DNA of 53,529 nucleotides from an uncultured Eubacteriales bacterium. GTDB taxonomy: Bacteria; Bacillota; Clostridia; Oscillospirales; Acutalibacteraceae. The notes under the pieces were generated by a model. The model was not told the DNA's origin. It made no database searches and worked only from the letters and a program-made list of their open reading frames with translations. Made by a program: the position numbers and the translations under genes. Of this stretch, positions 34,501 to 42,374 are shown piece after piece (position 1 is the stretch's first letter; the number at the start of each line of letters is the position of its first letter). Location of the stretch: the NCBI GenBank assembly GCA_900317025.1, contig ONFG01000006.1:1-53529 (forward strand), written 5' to 3'.

Positions 34501-36628
34501 TATAATAGGCGACGTAGCCGTCGGAAACAACATAGACCTTATCCTCGGAAGAAAGATTCTTTACATATGTATCGGTTATATACTGTGATTGACCATCTAC
34601 GATACGTCTTCCGAAAAGGTCGACAGGTATATCGTAATAGTCAACGAGAACGTCCCAGCCGTTGCCCGAGCTTTCAACATTCGCGATGTCAAAGCCGCTC
34701 GAAAGGTTGCCCATCGTGGGGTCGTCCGTCTTGTCGGAATGTGTATTTGCAGTTCTGAATTTGAAGCTGAAGATGATCCTTTCGGCGCCGCGCGTATCTC
34801 TTATCGCGACGAAGTCGTCATAGTCGTAAGTCTGGCAGTTCGCCTGCTGAACCTCGCCAAGAGTCAGTTCGTCGTTTGTAGATTTTCCCAGAACTTTTCT
34901 CGCGTGGATATCCTCCCAGACGTAGTTGTTTAAGGTGATTCCCTGAATAACGCCGCTGCCTACCTTCTTCGGGATCTGCATATAGTAGCTGCCGTTGATG
35001 TAGACCATAGGCTGACCCGGGTAGCCGCCAAGCGCATTTTTGGATGAGCCGTCGGGATCGGGATCTGAGGTCGTCTCTTCATCGCGCCCGCCGACGTAGT
35101 AAGCGTAGCAGGAAAGCGTATTGCTCCAAAGCTTTCTTACATCCCCTGCGAAATCTTCCGCAGAGAAGGTGATGTATTTATCCTCGTCACCGGGGTAGAC
35201 GTAATTGTAATAGATCGGTGTGATCTCGATAGGGCCTGTCATCTTGTTGGTAATAATAAACTCGCAGGAATAGAGACCCTCATTAAGGTCTGCCTCGCTC
35301 TGGTCGATAACATTGTAGGTTTCGCCGTTTATATTGAAGGCTTTGATATAGTATTTTCTTCTGTAATCCGGCTTTATCTGAACAGTGTACCGCATGAGCT
35401 TGTTGCGTTCTACATATTTGATATCGGCCAAACGATAGCCGGACGCGGACGCCCCGTTGAGAGTAGTATCATAATTCCATAGCTTATTACCCTCCGTAAG
35501 GTCATTCTCGGGATCTTCGTCATAAACAAGGCTTACGATATCTGAAAGCTTGGAATACTTGTCGTAAGTGCCGCTGTTTAGATTGCTCGTGCTACCGGTA
35601 AAGGTCCGTATCGTTCCCGTTTTTGCCCAGATCTCTACAGAACCCAAAGGATATGTTGTGCTGTGTGAGTTTTTCGCAGCGTCATACTCATAGAAGTGTC
35701 CGTTATCCTCTGGGCCTAAACGCAGATCTGCAGTTTTGTCAGATGTACCGTCGTTTAATGTGTATTTAAAAATAACGTTTTGTACGTTTGTGCTTACCTT
35801 GCTGTAATACAATCTGTAGATAGAGTCGTAAGCCATCGGGGTTGCATTATCCCAATTGCCGTTATACTCTACCACTGAATCACCGCTGACCGACCATGTA
35901 TACATATTTGCCGAGGTCGCATTATACGGTGCTTTAAAGTAAATAGTGTAATAAGATGACGCATGCTCGCTGCTGTATACTTGAGCAGTTTTTCCGGTGT
36001 TGCACTTATCTACAGCCGTATTAAATACATATACATTTCCGTCCACAATATTACCACTGGTAATATCCCCTGTCTGATTACCATCTCCGCTATTTCCGTT
36101 ATTAAAAATAATGCCGGTCGGCATTGAAGAAAGCGTATAATAATACAAGCCTAAGGACGAATCATAGTTCATGTCGTTTCCGGGCCATTGACTTGATTCA
36201 TTACCCCAATAATGAATCTTTACCTTTTCCCAGTTTACCGTATTATCAAAATATACGGTAAGCGATGAATCGCCCTCGCCTGACACCGCCGGAAGGGACT
36301 TCTTTGCCTGCGTTGCCGCAGATGACTTTGCCTCGGTTTTTACAGCTGCTTCCGGATGCGGCTCGTAAGACTGCTCAGAGAGTGTCTCAGACGCTTCGGC
36401 TGCCTCGGGGTGATCGGAGCGCTGCTCCGGCTCGGAAACAGGCTCGGTCTGACGTACTTCGGAAGGCTCCGCAGCCGCTGTCTGCACGGTGTTTTCCCGA
36501 ACGGCGGACTGCGCGGCGATATTACCGGCAGAGGCGCTGCCGCCGAGGAACATCGATGACGCGATCAAAACAAGAGAGAGAGTCAGCGCGAGCGCCGCCT
36601 TTCCCGTATATGACATTTTTCTTTTCAT
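31502..36628 (-). CDS. Very large secreted protein with CBM26-like starch-binding modules
   Basis: About 1708 residues. ATG at 36628 has GGAGG eight bases upstream and gives a clean signal peptide (MKRKMSYTGKAALALTLSL, cleavage after SASA); an upstream in-frame ATG overlaps that site. Next comes an Ala/Glu/Ser/Pro-rich linker (about 40-120), then modules like CBM26 (VYFDNTVNWEKVKIHYWG near 128; a second near 225 with YTIYFKAPYNATSANMYTW). The rest is beta-rich, with an InlB-B-like stretch (GKVFDGWYNADDGSKI) late in the protein. No glycosidase catalytic motif, dockerin, LPXTG or C-terminal membrane helix is visible; it ends in APKDGE. It could bind starch or be a structural surface protein. 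A 49-residue gene lies just upstream. Confidence 0.8.
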   Translation of the reverse strand: MKRKMSYTGKAALALTLSLVLIASSMFLGGSASAGNIAAQSAVRENTVQTAAAEPSEVRQTEPVSEPEQRSDHPEAAEASETLSEQSYEPHPEAAVKTEAKSSAATQAKKSLPAVSGEGDSSLTVYFDNTVNWEKVKIHYWGNESSQWPGNDMNYDSSLGLYYYTLSSMPTGIIFNNGNSGDGNQTGDITSGNIVDGNVYVFNTAVDKCNTGKTAQVYSSEHASSYYTIYFKAPYNATSANMYTWSVSGDSVVEYNGNWDNATPMAYDSIYRLYYSKVSTNVQNVIFKYTLNDGTSDKTADLRLGPEDNGHFYEYDAAKNSHSTTYPLGSVEIWAKTGTIRTFTGSTSNLNSGTYDKYSKLSDIVSLVYDEDPENDLTEGNKLWNYDTTLNGASASGYRLADIKYVERNKLMRYTVQIKPDYRRKYYIKAFNINGETYNVIDQSEADLNEGLYSCEFIITNKMTGPIEITPIYYNYVYPGDEDKYITFSAEDFAGDVRKLWSNTLSCYAYYVGGRDEETTSDPDPDGSSKNALGGYPGQPMVYINGSYYMQIPKKVGSGVIQGITLNNYVWEDIHARKVLGKSTNDELTLGEVQQANCQTYDYDDFVAIRDTRGAERIIFSFKFRTANTHSDKTDDPTMGNLSSGFDIANVESSGNGWDVLVDYYDIPVDLFGRRIVDGQSQYITDTYVKNLSSEDKVYVVSDGYVAYYNRSSRLKEDGKTSNEYVGQFATRWYVYKKSGNSYNVIGALPPSAFLTGLKNPDTLAKTYETDESAYTRDNFLNYGDAAITGEGNSLSTWEDYEKIYQACAGMPVVITYESNIFSAGAKNGNETITDNNPGYRCDGRWYYSKPNNVITGETKIMIRTENPESADGYDYKLDEYTTDASTNEKTNVGTLTKARACFTNTTLDAYGMSYFGKTKTTVYEDESDSFRFKADGTSIGTSLTGASDVTYRFVGWYLETGSDLINIITEDINGQRQMDAFANLVAVYEEVQPQPTRTLIVTHELYSDLYENSTGLTTVPGNGTGTPYIDSVIVRSADGSVVRYSDFQKMNGSVMIEPQYLNEITDEVVINLSTTPANDDTSFNKVYRTAADSDGNTGFAEVDRNSGNKISFTYKVSDIFGNNTEPSIVRLPFYSDLSTSMLKVNFKYYDREVSSTSAPETISQSETVVPIMASAKVDNTASIYNAIVNALGTPSNISDNPVISTIGNDIDDYYFWATQSDAVNGIKNLKNYHDYDDTTEGSSGIEQPEGSGTEETTAEETPYDMSKFKTYGESYKNELSKLENHLDCYGKPMTENTEAWVSYTTVNGQTKTYNPAEQNVDLTEVAYVTVWGYNAPKKYSVELSKPKTELEGDYSWETNGDGISFAQSSSAEIKVVETFYNQRLGGKDTSVENSSANTNSDFLTAYGIKSYVGLNDAVTAPEKVDGKVFDGWYNADDGSKITSDRTYGYRVTSDLRLIAGYRTESADPGSVGVSVTSNDVGTYVDGNGDDWVRLVTNVNIFNNIDGEGKQIDSDDKITKVSSIYVQLPTRTEEGTAIKWTPEMLASLGLDTFSSVENGKTVKDMVNDYIHSDEFTKTDTPKGKTAVTIKVKVNGAEEETEFGKTIITYTYEVVEGTPSDDQINLTNKNRIQFTLPMRAEYYNGITAEVDNETVVIPGSNSAIIAYAAILYDTAAENADPNLEWILSDNHAEFINDVCLPSIAPKDGE

Positions 36629-36677
36629 AATAAAAACCTCCATTAATTAAGAGTCTCGTTTCGTTTCAGTTCCGCTT

Positions 36678-36827
36678 TTAAGCAAAGGGATCAGGGTGTG
36701 TATCTACGACCTTGTCCCCGATCGGGTCCTCGGGATCATTCACCATACCGTTCGTTGAATCGGTAATGATATTGGTTAGAACAAGCTCTACGATATCAAT
36801 TTGAGGTGTTTCATATAGTATTTTCAT
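36678..36827 (-). CDS. Small protein of an unrecognised family (49 residues), copy 1
   Basis: ATG at 36825-36827, with GAGAGG about 9 bases upstream, opens a frame of 49 codons ended by TAA. It begins MKILYETPQIDIVELVL, continues with NIITDSTNG and ends in an acidic, proline-rich tail (DPEDPIGD, then HPDPFA). It has no signal peptide, no membrane segment and no cysteine. The protein at 53109-53273 is clearly related: both have Y.TP, IV.L.L and IITDST in the same order. Both precede a secreted-protein gene; here the gap is 49 nt and one promoter appears to serve both genes. Function unknown. It could be a regulatory leader, a chaperone or a precursor peptide; the sequence does not decide. Confidence 0.75.
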   Translation of the reverse strand: MKILYETPQIDIVELVLTNIITDSTNGMVNDPEDPIGDKVVDTHPDPFA

Positions 36828-36915
36828 CGTTAAATGCCTCTCTTTCCTTAACAATCACTTTTTTTCAGTATCATACGTATAAAAAGCAAGACTAAAAAAT
36901 GATTTATTTGGTGAT

Positions 36916-36944
36916 ATTTTATCATGATTTGAGCAAAAAGTAAA
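36916..36944 (-). promoter_or_regulatory. Promoter of the small gene and starch-binding protein
   Basis: Minus-strand TTTACT (36939-36944), 17 bp, TAAAAT (36916-36921) with a TGA extension. The leader is about 80 nt. Confidence 0.75.
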
Positions 36945-37102
36945 TAGAGAAATTGTAAAAAACAGTTTTAGAATTCTACCAGATACTATTTTCTATAATG
37001 TATAAACGGTATTTCAGTTTGTTTGACACACAATAAAATCGAGATGTGTAAGCATAATCCATTTACCGTCATAAGTGTAAAATATCAGCAGGCAGAAAAG
37101 TA

Positions 37103-37210
37103 AGGCGTATTGGATACGCCGATCCGCGCGGAAAACAGGTAAAAAATATGACAGACTAATACTAATTTCAAATTAAATGCTTCAATTTGAAATTCGCGTG
37201 CTGCGCACGC
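37103..37210. repeat. Cluster of three perfect hairpins
   Basis: GGCGTAT-tgg-ATACGCC lies near 37103-37120, AATTTCAAATT pairs with AATTTGAAATT (37164-37174 with 37184-37194), and GCGTGC-tgc-GCACGC (37196-37210) follows one base later. None has a long T-run in either direction. It may be a mobile palindromic repeat or the fold of a small RNA. Confidence 0.5.
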
Positions 37211-37224
37211 TTGGGCGCCTGGGG

Positions 37225-37253
37225 TGTACAAATCAAAAAAGAAGTGATATAAT
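37225..37253 (+). promoter_or_regulatory. Promoter of the sortase pair
   Basis: TGTACA (37225-37230), 17 bp, TATAAT (37248-37253) with TGA just before it (extended -10). Confidence 0.7.
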
Positions 37254-37325
37254 TAAAGGAGCATAAGAATTTGAGAATAACAAAGAAGAATAACCGGAAA
37301 GGAATAGAAAAGGAACTGAAACGAG

Positions 37326-38315
37326 ATGAAACGAAAGATAATTGGAATCACAATCATTGTGATCGGCTGCTGCTTTGTGCTGTACCCTATCGTCGGCAAC
37401 ATTATAAATGTGATACGGCAGAACTCCGTACAGGCGGAGTACAATACGATGGTGCAGCAGCTTAACGACGAGACGAAGGAAACGTTGAAATCAGGCGCGG
37501 ACGATTACAACAAAAGACTTGCCTTGGGAGAGATCGCCGCTGTCTCGACAGACGAAGACAGCCTTGAAGAGAATTACGACGACGGCACAGGCTACAGCAA
37601 AGCACTCGACATAGGTACCGGCGAGATCGCGTTCATAAGTATTCCGAAGATCGACATAAGACTGCCGATCTACAGAGGTACGAATCCCGAAACTCTAGAA
37701 CGAGGGATCGGGCATCTGAGGAACACCTCGCTGCCCGTCGGCGGCGAAAGCACCCACTGTGTCCTGACAGGTCATACAGGGCTGCCGTCTTCTGCGCTTT
37801 TTACCGATATCTCGAAGCTTGAAAAAGGTGATATCTTCTATATCCAGTATCTCGACGAGATACACGCATACAGCGTAGACCAGGTAAAGGTCGTCGATCC
37901 GACAGACAGCTCCGATCTGAAGATCGTTCCGGGAAAGGACTACGTGACGCTGCTGACGTGCTACCCATACGGCGTGAATTCACACAGGCTGCTCGTGCGC
38001 GGCGAGCGTACACCCTATAACGGCATGATAAGCTACGACGAAAAAGGCAAGATCAGCTCCATCACAGGGAAACCGTCGGCTTCAGCTCTTGAAAGCGTAG
38101 ATACGCCCCTTACCGACAGCGACAACGGTTCGAGTATTTTTGACGACTTCAAAAACAACACGGCGAAGGTGTCGGTCTACGGCTTCAATGTATCGCTCGT
38201 TCCGATAATACTGATCGTTCTGGCGGTGCTTGCGGCAGTCGCGGCAGCGGTTGCGTTTACTGTCGTCGGTATAGTTAAAAGCAAAAAGAAAACGAACGAT
38301 ACGGAAGAGGGCTAA
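37326..38315 (+). CDS. Class C-type sortase 1
   Basis: A 329-residue transpeptidase. It has an N-terminal membrane helix (5-27), a linker, the sortase barrel (about 95-240) and a C-terminal membrane helix (about 290-318) ending in basic residues. Catalytic residues are His in VLTGHTGLP, Cys in LLTCYPYGVNSHR and Arg in LLVRGERTP. The LPVGGESTH motif and the two-helix layout place it in class C, the pilus-assembling sortases. The Asp-Pro-aromatic lid expected before the barrel is not obvious. The second sortase gene starts 5 nt downstream. No pilin or LPXTG protein is encoded nearby. Confidence 0.92.
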   Translation: MKRKIIGITIIVIGCCFVLYPIVGNIINVIRQNSVQAEYNTMVQQLNDETKETLKSGADDYNKRLALGEIAAVSTDEDSLEENYDDGTGYSKALDIGTGEIAFISIPKIDIRLPIYRGTNPETLERGIGHLRNTSLPVGGESTHCVLTGHTGLPSSALFTDISKLEKGDIFYIQYLDEIHAYSVDQVKVVDPTDSSDLKIVPGKDYVTLLTCYPYGVNSHRLLVRGERTPYNGMISYDEKGKISSITGKPSASALESVDTPLTDSDNGSSIFDDFKNNTAKVSVYGFNVSLVPIILIVLAVLAAVAAAVAFTVVGIVKSKKKTNDTEEG

Positions 38316-38320
38316 AAGCA

Positions 38321-39169
38321 ATGAAAAAATACAGGATCCTGCTTACGGCAGGGATAAGCTTAGTAGTGATCGGCGTGGGAATCATTATTTTCCCGCACAT
38401 TCTGAATTATATGAACGAAAGCCGCATGAAGGCAGCCGTTGAAAGCTTTGACGAGCGGATCGATCAGATGTACGGCGACACCGACACGGGCGACATCGAC
38501 CGCGAGATCGCCGCTATAAACGCTTCTGCCGATACCGACTACACAATTGAGGACTACGTTAAGGATAAAAACATAAAGGCTGACGAAAACAGCCAAAAGT
38601 ACGATTGGGCGCTGATCTCGCTTCTGAGAGATCAGATGGAGCGCTACAACAAAGAGCTGCTAGAGCAAGGGCAGTATGAGCTAAACGACCCCTTCTCGGT
38701 TGAGCAGCCGTCGTTCCTGCTGAGCACATACAGCATTTCGGACAATGTTTTCGGGCATATAAGCGCGCCCGCGATAAACATGGATCTGCCGATCTATCTG
38801 GGAGCGAATCAGTATAACATGAACTTTGGTGCGGTACATCTCTCCTACTCGTCTATGCCGATCGGCGGCGAAAGCACGAATTCCGTTTTCGCGGCGCACA
38901 GAGGCTATATTGGCAAGATATTCTTTGATAATATCGTATTTCTAAATGAAGGCGACGATGTTTACGTCACAAACCCGTGGGAAACTCTCCACTACAGGGT
39001 GATCGAAACAGAGGTAATATCGCCCTACGATATACAGCGCTGCTACATTCGCGAAGGGCAAAGCCTCATCACACTGTTGACGTGTCACCCATACGGCTCG
39101 AATGAATACCGCTACATGGTAGTGTGCGAGCAGGTGAAGGACCAAAACGAAAGCGATAACGACACATAA
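38321..39169 (+). CDS. Class C-type sortase 2
   Basis: A 282-residue sortase with one N-terminal membrane helix (5-27) and a longer helical region before the barrel. Residues NDPF near 125 look like the lid motif of class C enzymes. The catalytic residues are His in FAAHRGY, Cys in LLTCHPYGSNEYR and the Arg of that same stretch. Unlike its upstream neighbour it lacks a C-terminal membrane helix and ends in a short acidic tail. The pair may divide polymerisation and anchoring of one substrate, but that substrate is not in the window. Confidence 0.9.
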   Translation: MKKYRILLTAGISLVVIGVGIIIFPHILNYMNESRMKAAVESFDERIDQMYGDTDTGDIDREIAAINASADTDYTIEDYVKDKNIKADENSQKYDWALISLLRDQMERYNKELLEQGQYELNDPFSVEQPSFLLSTYSISDNVFGHISAPAINMDLPIYLGANQYNMNFGAVHLSYSSMPIGGESTNSVFAAHRGYIGKIFFDNIVFLNEGDDVYVTNPWETLHYRVIETEVISPYDIQRCYIREGQSLITLLTCHPYGSNEYRYMVVCEQVKDQNESDNDT

Positions 39170-39175
39170 AAAAAG

Positions 39176-39199
39176 GACCTGCGGCAAAAACCGCAGGTC
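39176..39199. terminator. Bidirectional terminator between the sortases and prfC
   Basis: A 9-bp stem (39176-39184 with 39191-39199, arms GACCTGCGG and CCGCAGGTC). The minus strand has a seven-T tail; the plus strand is T-rich after it. Confidence 0.85.
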
Positions 39200-39216
39200 T
39201 GATTCTTTTGAAGATG

Positions 39217-40806
39217 TTATTTAGAGCCAAACTCCTCGAGCATAAGACCTTTGTTGTGTTCGAGAGCCCAGTTGATGCTCCACTGGCTCGTGAAGAGCAG
39301 AAGATAATTGCCCTTCAAGTCCTGTATACGCTTCGTGTCGGAAGCAAGGTCGAGCGTTTTGGGGTCGATGACCGCGTTCGTGATCCAGCGGATAAACTGG
39401 TACGGAAGCGTTTCCATTACAATCTCGACGTTGTACTCGTTGTTAAGTCGGTATTTGAGGACGTCGAACTGGAGCGTTCCGACAACACCGACGATCACCT
39501 CTTCCATACCGCCGCCAAGCTCCTGGAACATCTGTATAGCGCCCTCCTGGGCGATCTGGGTCGTCCCCTTGACGAACTGCTTGCGCTTCATCGTGTCCTT
39601 CTGGCGAATGCGGGCGAAGTGCTCGGGGGCAAACGTCGGGATCCCCTTGAACTGGATATTCATACCGGGCGCGCACACCGTATCTCCGATGGAGAATATA
39701 CCGGGATCGAAAACACCGATGATATCGCCGGCATAAGCCTCCTCAACGACCTCTCTGTCCTGAGCCATTATCTGCTGAGGCTGCGAGAGGCGAAGCTTCT
39801 TGTTGCTCTGAACGTGGAAGACCTCCATGCTCTTGTCGAATTTGCCGGAGCAGATCCTCATGAAGGCTACTCTGTCGCGGTGAGCCTTGTTCATGTTCGC
39901 CTGTATCTTGAAAACAAAGGCGGAGAATTTGTCGTTTACAGGGTCGACGGTCGAGACATTTGTCTCCCTCGGGAGAGGCGGCGTCGTGATCGAAAGAAAC
40001 TCTTCCAAAAACGGCTCCACGCCGAAGTTTGTAAGCGCCGAACCGAAGAACACGGGAGTCAGTCTGCCGGCTCTTACCTCATCGAGGTCAAAGTTATCGC
40101 CCGCACCGTCGAGAAGCTCGATCTCGTCGAGAAGATCCTGTTTGCGGTAGGATCCAACAAGCTCGTCAAACTCAGGCGAATCTAGGGCGATCTCAGTTTT
40201 CTCGACCTCCTTCTGACCGTTCATAGCGGCAGTGAAGGCGAGCACCTTTTCGCTCTTTCTGTCGTAAACGCCCTTGAACTCCTTGCCGCTGCCGATAGGC
40301 CAGTTCATCGGGCAGGTGTTGATGCCGAGAACGGTCTCGATATCTTCGAGCAGGTCAAAGGGGCTTTGAGCGTCTCTGTCCATTTTATTAATAAACGTGA
40401 TGATCGGGATATGGCGCATAACGCAGACCTTGAAAAGCTTCTTCGTCTGGTTCTCAACGCCCTTGGAGCCGTCGATCACCATGACAGCCGAATCGGCTGC
40501 CATGAGCGTGCGGTAAGTGTCCTCCGAGAAGTCCTGGTGACCCGGGGTGTCGAGGATATTGATGCAGTAACCGTTGTAACGGAACTGGAGAACGGACGAG
40601 GTAACGGAAATACCGCGCTGCTTCTCGATCTCCATCCAGTCGGAAACGGCGTGCTTCGAGGAATGCTTTCCCTTTACCGCACCTGCGGAGTTGATAGCTC
40701 CGCCATAAAGAAGAAGCTTCTCGGTGAGCGTTGTTTTGCCTGCGTCCGGGTGCGATATGATCGCAAAGGTGCGCCTTTTATTGATCTCGTTTTTTAAATC
40801 TGCCAA
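39217..40806 (-). CDS. prfC: Peptide chain release factor 3
   Basis: A 529-residue translational GTPase that recycles release factors 1 and 2. It has the G1 motif SHPDAGKTTLTEKLL, DTPGHQDFSEDTYR (G3), NKMDRD (G4), and the C-terminal RF3 domain with FVKGTTQIAQEGAIQMF and GVVGTLQFDVLKYRL. Its length equals that of the Escherichia coli protein. It is monocistronic or the last gene after the CmpB-family gene upstream. Confidence 0.97.
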   Translation of the reverse strand: MADLKNEINKRRTFAIISHPDAGKTTLTEKLLLYGGAINSAGAVKGKHSSKHAVSDWMEIEKQRGISVTSSVLQFRYNGYCINILDTPGHQDFSEDTYRTLMAADSAVMVIDGSKGVENQTKKLFKVCVMRHIPIITFINKMDRDAQSPFDLLEDIETVLGINTCPMNWPIGSGKEFKGVYDRKSEKVLAFTAAMNGQKEVEKTEIALDSPEFDELVGSYRKQDLLDEIELLDGAGDNFDLDEVRAGRLTPVFFGSALTNFGVEPFLEEFLSITTPPLPRETNVSTVDPVNDKFSAFVFKIQANMNKAHRDRVAFMRICSGKFDKSMEVFHVQSNKKLRLSQPQQIMAQDREVVEEAYAGDIIGVFDPGIFSIGDTVCAPGMNIQFKGIPTFAPEHFARIRQKDTMKRKQFVKGTTQIAQEGAIQMFQELGGGMEEVIVGVVGTLQFDVLKYRLNNEYNVEIVMETLPYQFIRWITNAVIDPKTLDLASDTKRIQDLKGNYLLLFTSQWSINWALEHNKGLMLEEFGSK

Positions 40807-40860
40807 ATAGATTACCTCCGTCCGTTATACGGGATTAATTGATATACTCGTCAGATGACG

Positions 40861-41787
40861 TTATTTACCGGCTTTGCGTTTCGCGTCCTTTGTGAGTGTG
40901 ACCGCGAAAATGTGCTTGTATCTGCCGTTTTTAATGTGCGGGAACGCGCGGCTTATGCGTGCGCTGCGTCTGGCGATGTTATCCTTCGATCTTTGCAGCC
41001 TGTCCATAAGGTCTTCGTACTGTGCACGGCGGCGCTCGTCAATCGCTTTCTTTTTGGTGAGGTGCTTTTCGCGCGCGTCGCCAAGGTCTTCTTCAAACTC
41101 GAGCTGAGCCGCCTCAATTGCCTCTTTGACATTTTCCTGCTTTTCGTCGAGCGTATCCTTGATTTGCTTTGTTTTGCCGACAAGCTCGATCGTTTTGCTG
41201 CTTATGTTCGTACCGATAGAGACAGAGAGCTTTTCAAGTGACGCCTCGATCTCTGCCACAGCGCGCAGGCTGCTTCTGATGTGCATGACATTGACAATCG
41301 TCAGCGTCAGATCCGTGAGGAAAATGCCATACAACACGCCCAACAGGATATAACCGTACTTTTCAGGTATCACGCCGACAAGTCCCACGATCGTGGGGTG
41401 AACGACGTAAACGACGATCACGCAGGCAAAGCCCCACATGAGCGAAAACCTCGGGCAAATGTAGCCCTTTATGTTATAAGGTTCATTCGTATAATCCCAC
41501 CACTTTTCGTGGAAGAAACGCTCAAGCAGAAAGCCTGCCATGAACTCGATGAACGTAGTAAACAGAACAGACGCCAGAAAAAATGCGGCCCAATGCGCTT
41601 TAAGAGGCTCTAAGAAAAGGATCACAGAGAGCGCTCCAAAGCCGTAGATCGGGCAGACGGGACCAATATCGAAGCCGCGGTTGACGAACTCGCCGTGAAC
41701 GATCGCGGCATATGCGACCTCGCAGCACCACCCGAGAAAGGAATAGATAAGGAAAAGACACAATAACTCATATGGTGAATAGTTCAA
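40861..41787 (-). CDS. CmpB-family membrane protein (putative ABC permease), copy 1
   Basis: A 308-residue protein of the pfam06541 (ABC_trans_CmpB) family. Five to six membrane segments fill residues 5-165, with IYSFLGWCCEVAYAA, VNRGFDIGPVCPIYGFGA and ERFFHEKWWDYTNEPYNIKGYICPRFSLMWG as family signatures. A coiled-coil-like cytoplasmic tail of about 130 residues follows. The start is TTG with GGAG nine bases upstream. Transport by this family is unproven. A paralogue lies at 48124. Confidence 0.85.
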   Translation of the reverse strand: MNYSPYELLCLFLIYSFLGWCCEVAYAAIVHGEFVNRGFDIGPVCPIYGFGALSVILFLEPLKAHWAAFFLASVLFTTFIEFMAGFLLERFFHEKWWDYTNEPYNIKGYICPRFSLMWGFACVIVVYVVHPTIVGLVGVIPEKYGYILLGVLYGIFLTDLTLTIVNVMHIRSSLRAVAEIEASLEKLSVSIGTNISSKTIELVGKTKQIKDTLDEKQENVKEAIEAAQLEFEEDLGDAREKHLTKKKAIDERRRAQYEDLMDRLQRSKDNIARRSARISRAFPHIKNGRYKHIFAVTLTKDAKRKAGK

Positions 41788-41813
41788 TAAAGATCACTCC
41801 ATCTGCATTGAAT

Positions 41814-41835
41814 AAGCCCTCGGCTGTGAGGGCTT
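41814..41835 (-). terminator. Hairpin after the DtxR-family gene
   Basis: AAGCCCTC (41814-41821) pairs with GAGGGCTT (41828-41835). The T-run on the minus strand is weak (TTATTC), so termination may be partial. Confidence 0.55.
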
Positions 41836-41839
41836 TCGC

Positions 41840-42217
41840 TTACTTTTCACCTTTTACGCGCTTGACGTGCTTTTTGATAGCAGCAAACGTTTCGGGGCTG
41901 ATTATGTGCTCCATGCGGCAGGCATCTTCGACCGCCGTTTTGGGATCGACGCCAAGCTCGATAAACCACCCTGAAAGGAAGGTGTGGCGCTCGTAGATCC
42001 TTTCGGCGATCTCCTTTCCGGGAGTTTCGAGAGATATGTAGCCCTTCGGGTCAACGCTGATATAGCCGTTTTCTCTGAGGTTTTTCATCGCGATGCTAAC
42101 GCTCGGCTTGGAGTAGCCGAGCTCGGTCGCAATATCGATCGAACGCACCTCTCCGTTTCGGTTTTTGAGAATGAGTATAGTTTCGAGATAATCCTCTGCC
42201 GATTCTCTGATCTTCAT
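41840..42217 (-). CDS. DtxR/MntR-family metal-dependent regulator
   Basis: A 125-residue repressor with an N-terminal winged helix (1-65) and a short dimerisation/metal domain, without the SH3-like domain of full DtxR. The metal residues EDYLE (Asp9, Glu12) match MntR, whereas CRMEH has the Cys-x-x-Glu-His of DtxR. I therefore cannot call Mn or Fe selectivity. It has its own promoter with an inverted repeat downstream. No manganese or iron transporter gene is adjacent. Confidence 0.92.
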   Translation of the reverse strand: MKIRESAEDYLETILILKNRNGEVRSIDIATELGYSKPSVSIAMKNLRENGYISVDPKGYISLETPGKEIAERIYERHTFLSGWFIELGVDPKTAVEDACRMEHIISPETFAAIKKHVKRVKGEK

Positions 42218-42271
42218 TCGGCACCCTCCTTTGGCAATATGGAATTGTTTATCGATTTATCTTGTTAAATA

Positions 42272-42310
42272 CGATCGGAAACGCTTTACGTTTTCGCCAT
42301 TTTCCGATCG
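42272..42310. promoter_or_regulatory. Inverted repeat in the leader of the DtxR-family gene
   Basis: CGATCGGAAA (42272-42281) and TTTCCGATCG (42301-42310) are perfect 10-bp arms, with a nested AAACG/CGTTT pair. It lies between the predicted transcription start and the gene. It may be an operator, an attenuator or the terminator of the upstream lipoprotein gene. Confidence 0.6.
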
Positions 42311-42329
42311 GGTTATATTCAATGATCTA

Positions 42330-42359
42330 ATTATAACACACCGAGGCAATACTTTACAA
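42330..42359 (-). promoter_or_regulatory. Promoter of the DtxR-family gene
   Basis: Minus-strand TTGTAA (42354-42359), 18 bp, TATAAT (42330-42335) with TGT before it (extended -10). Confidence 0.75.
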
Positions 42360-42374
42360 GTGTTTTGACCGCAG

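Larger units (their letters stand above)
36828..37325. other. Divergent intergenic region between the small gene and the sortases
   Basis: This 498-bp spacer holds the promoters of both directions and a cluster of hairpins at about 37100-37210, listed separately. No gene is supported in it. Confidence 0.65.
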
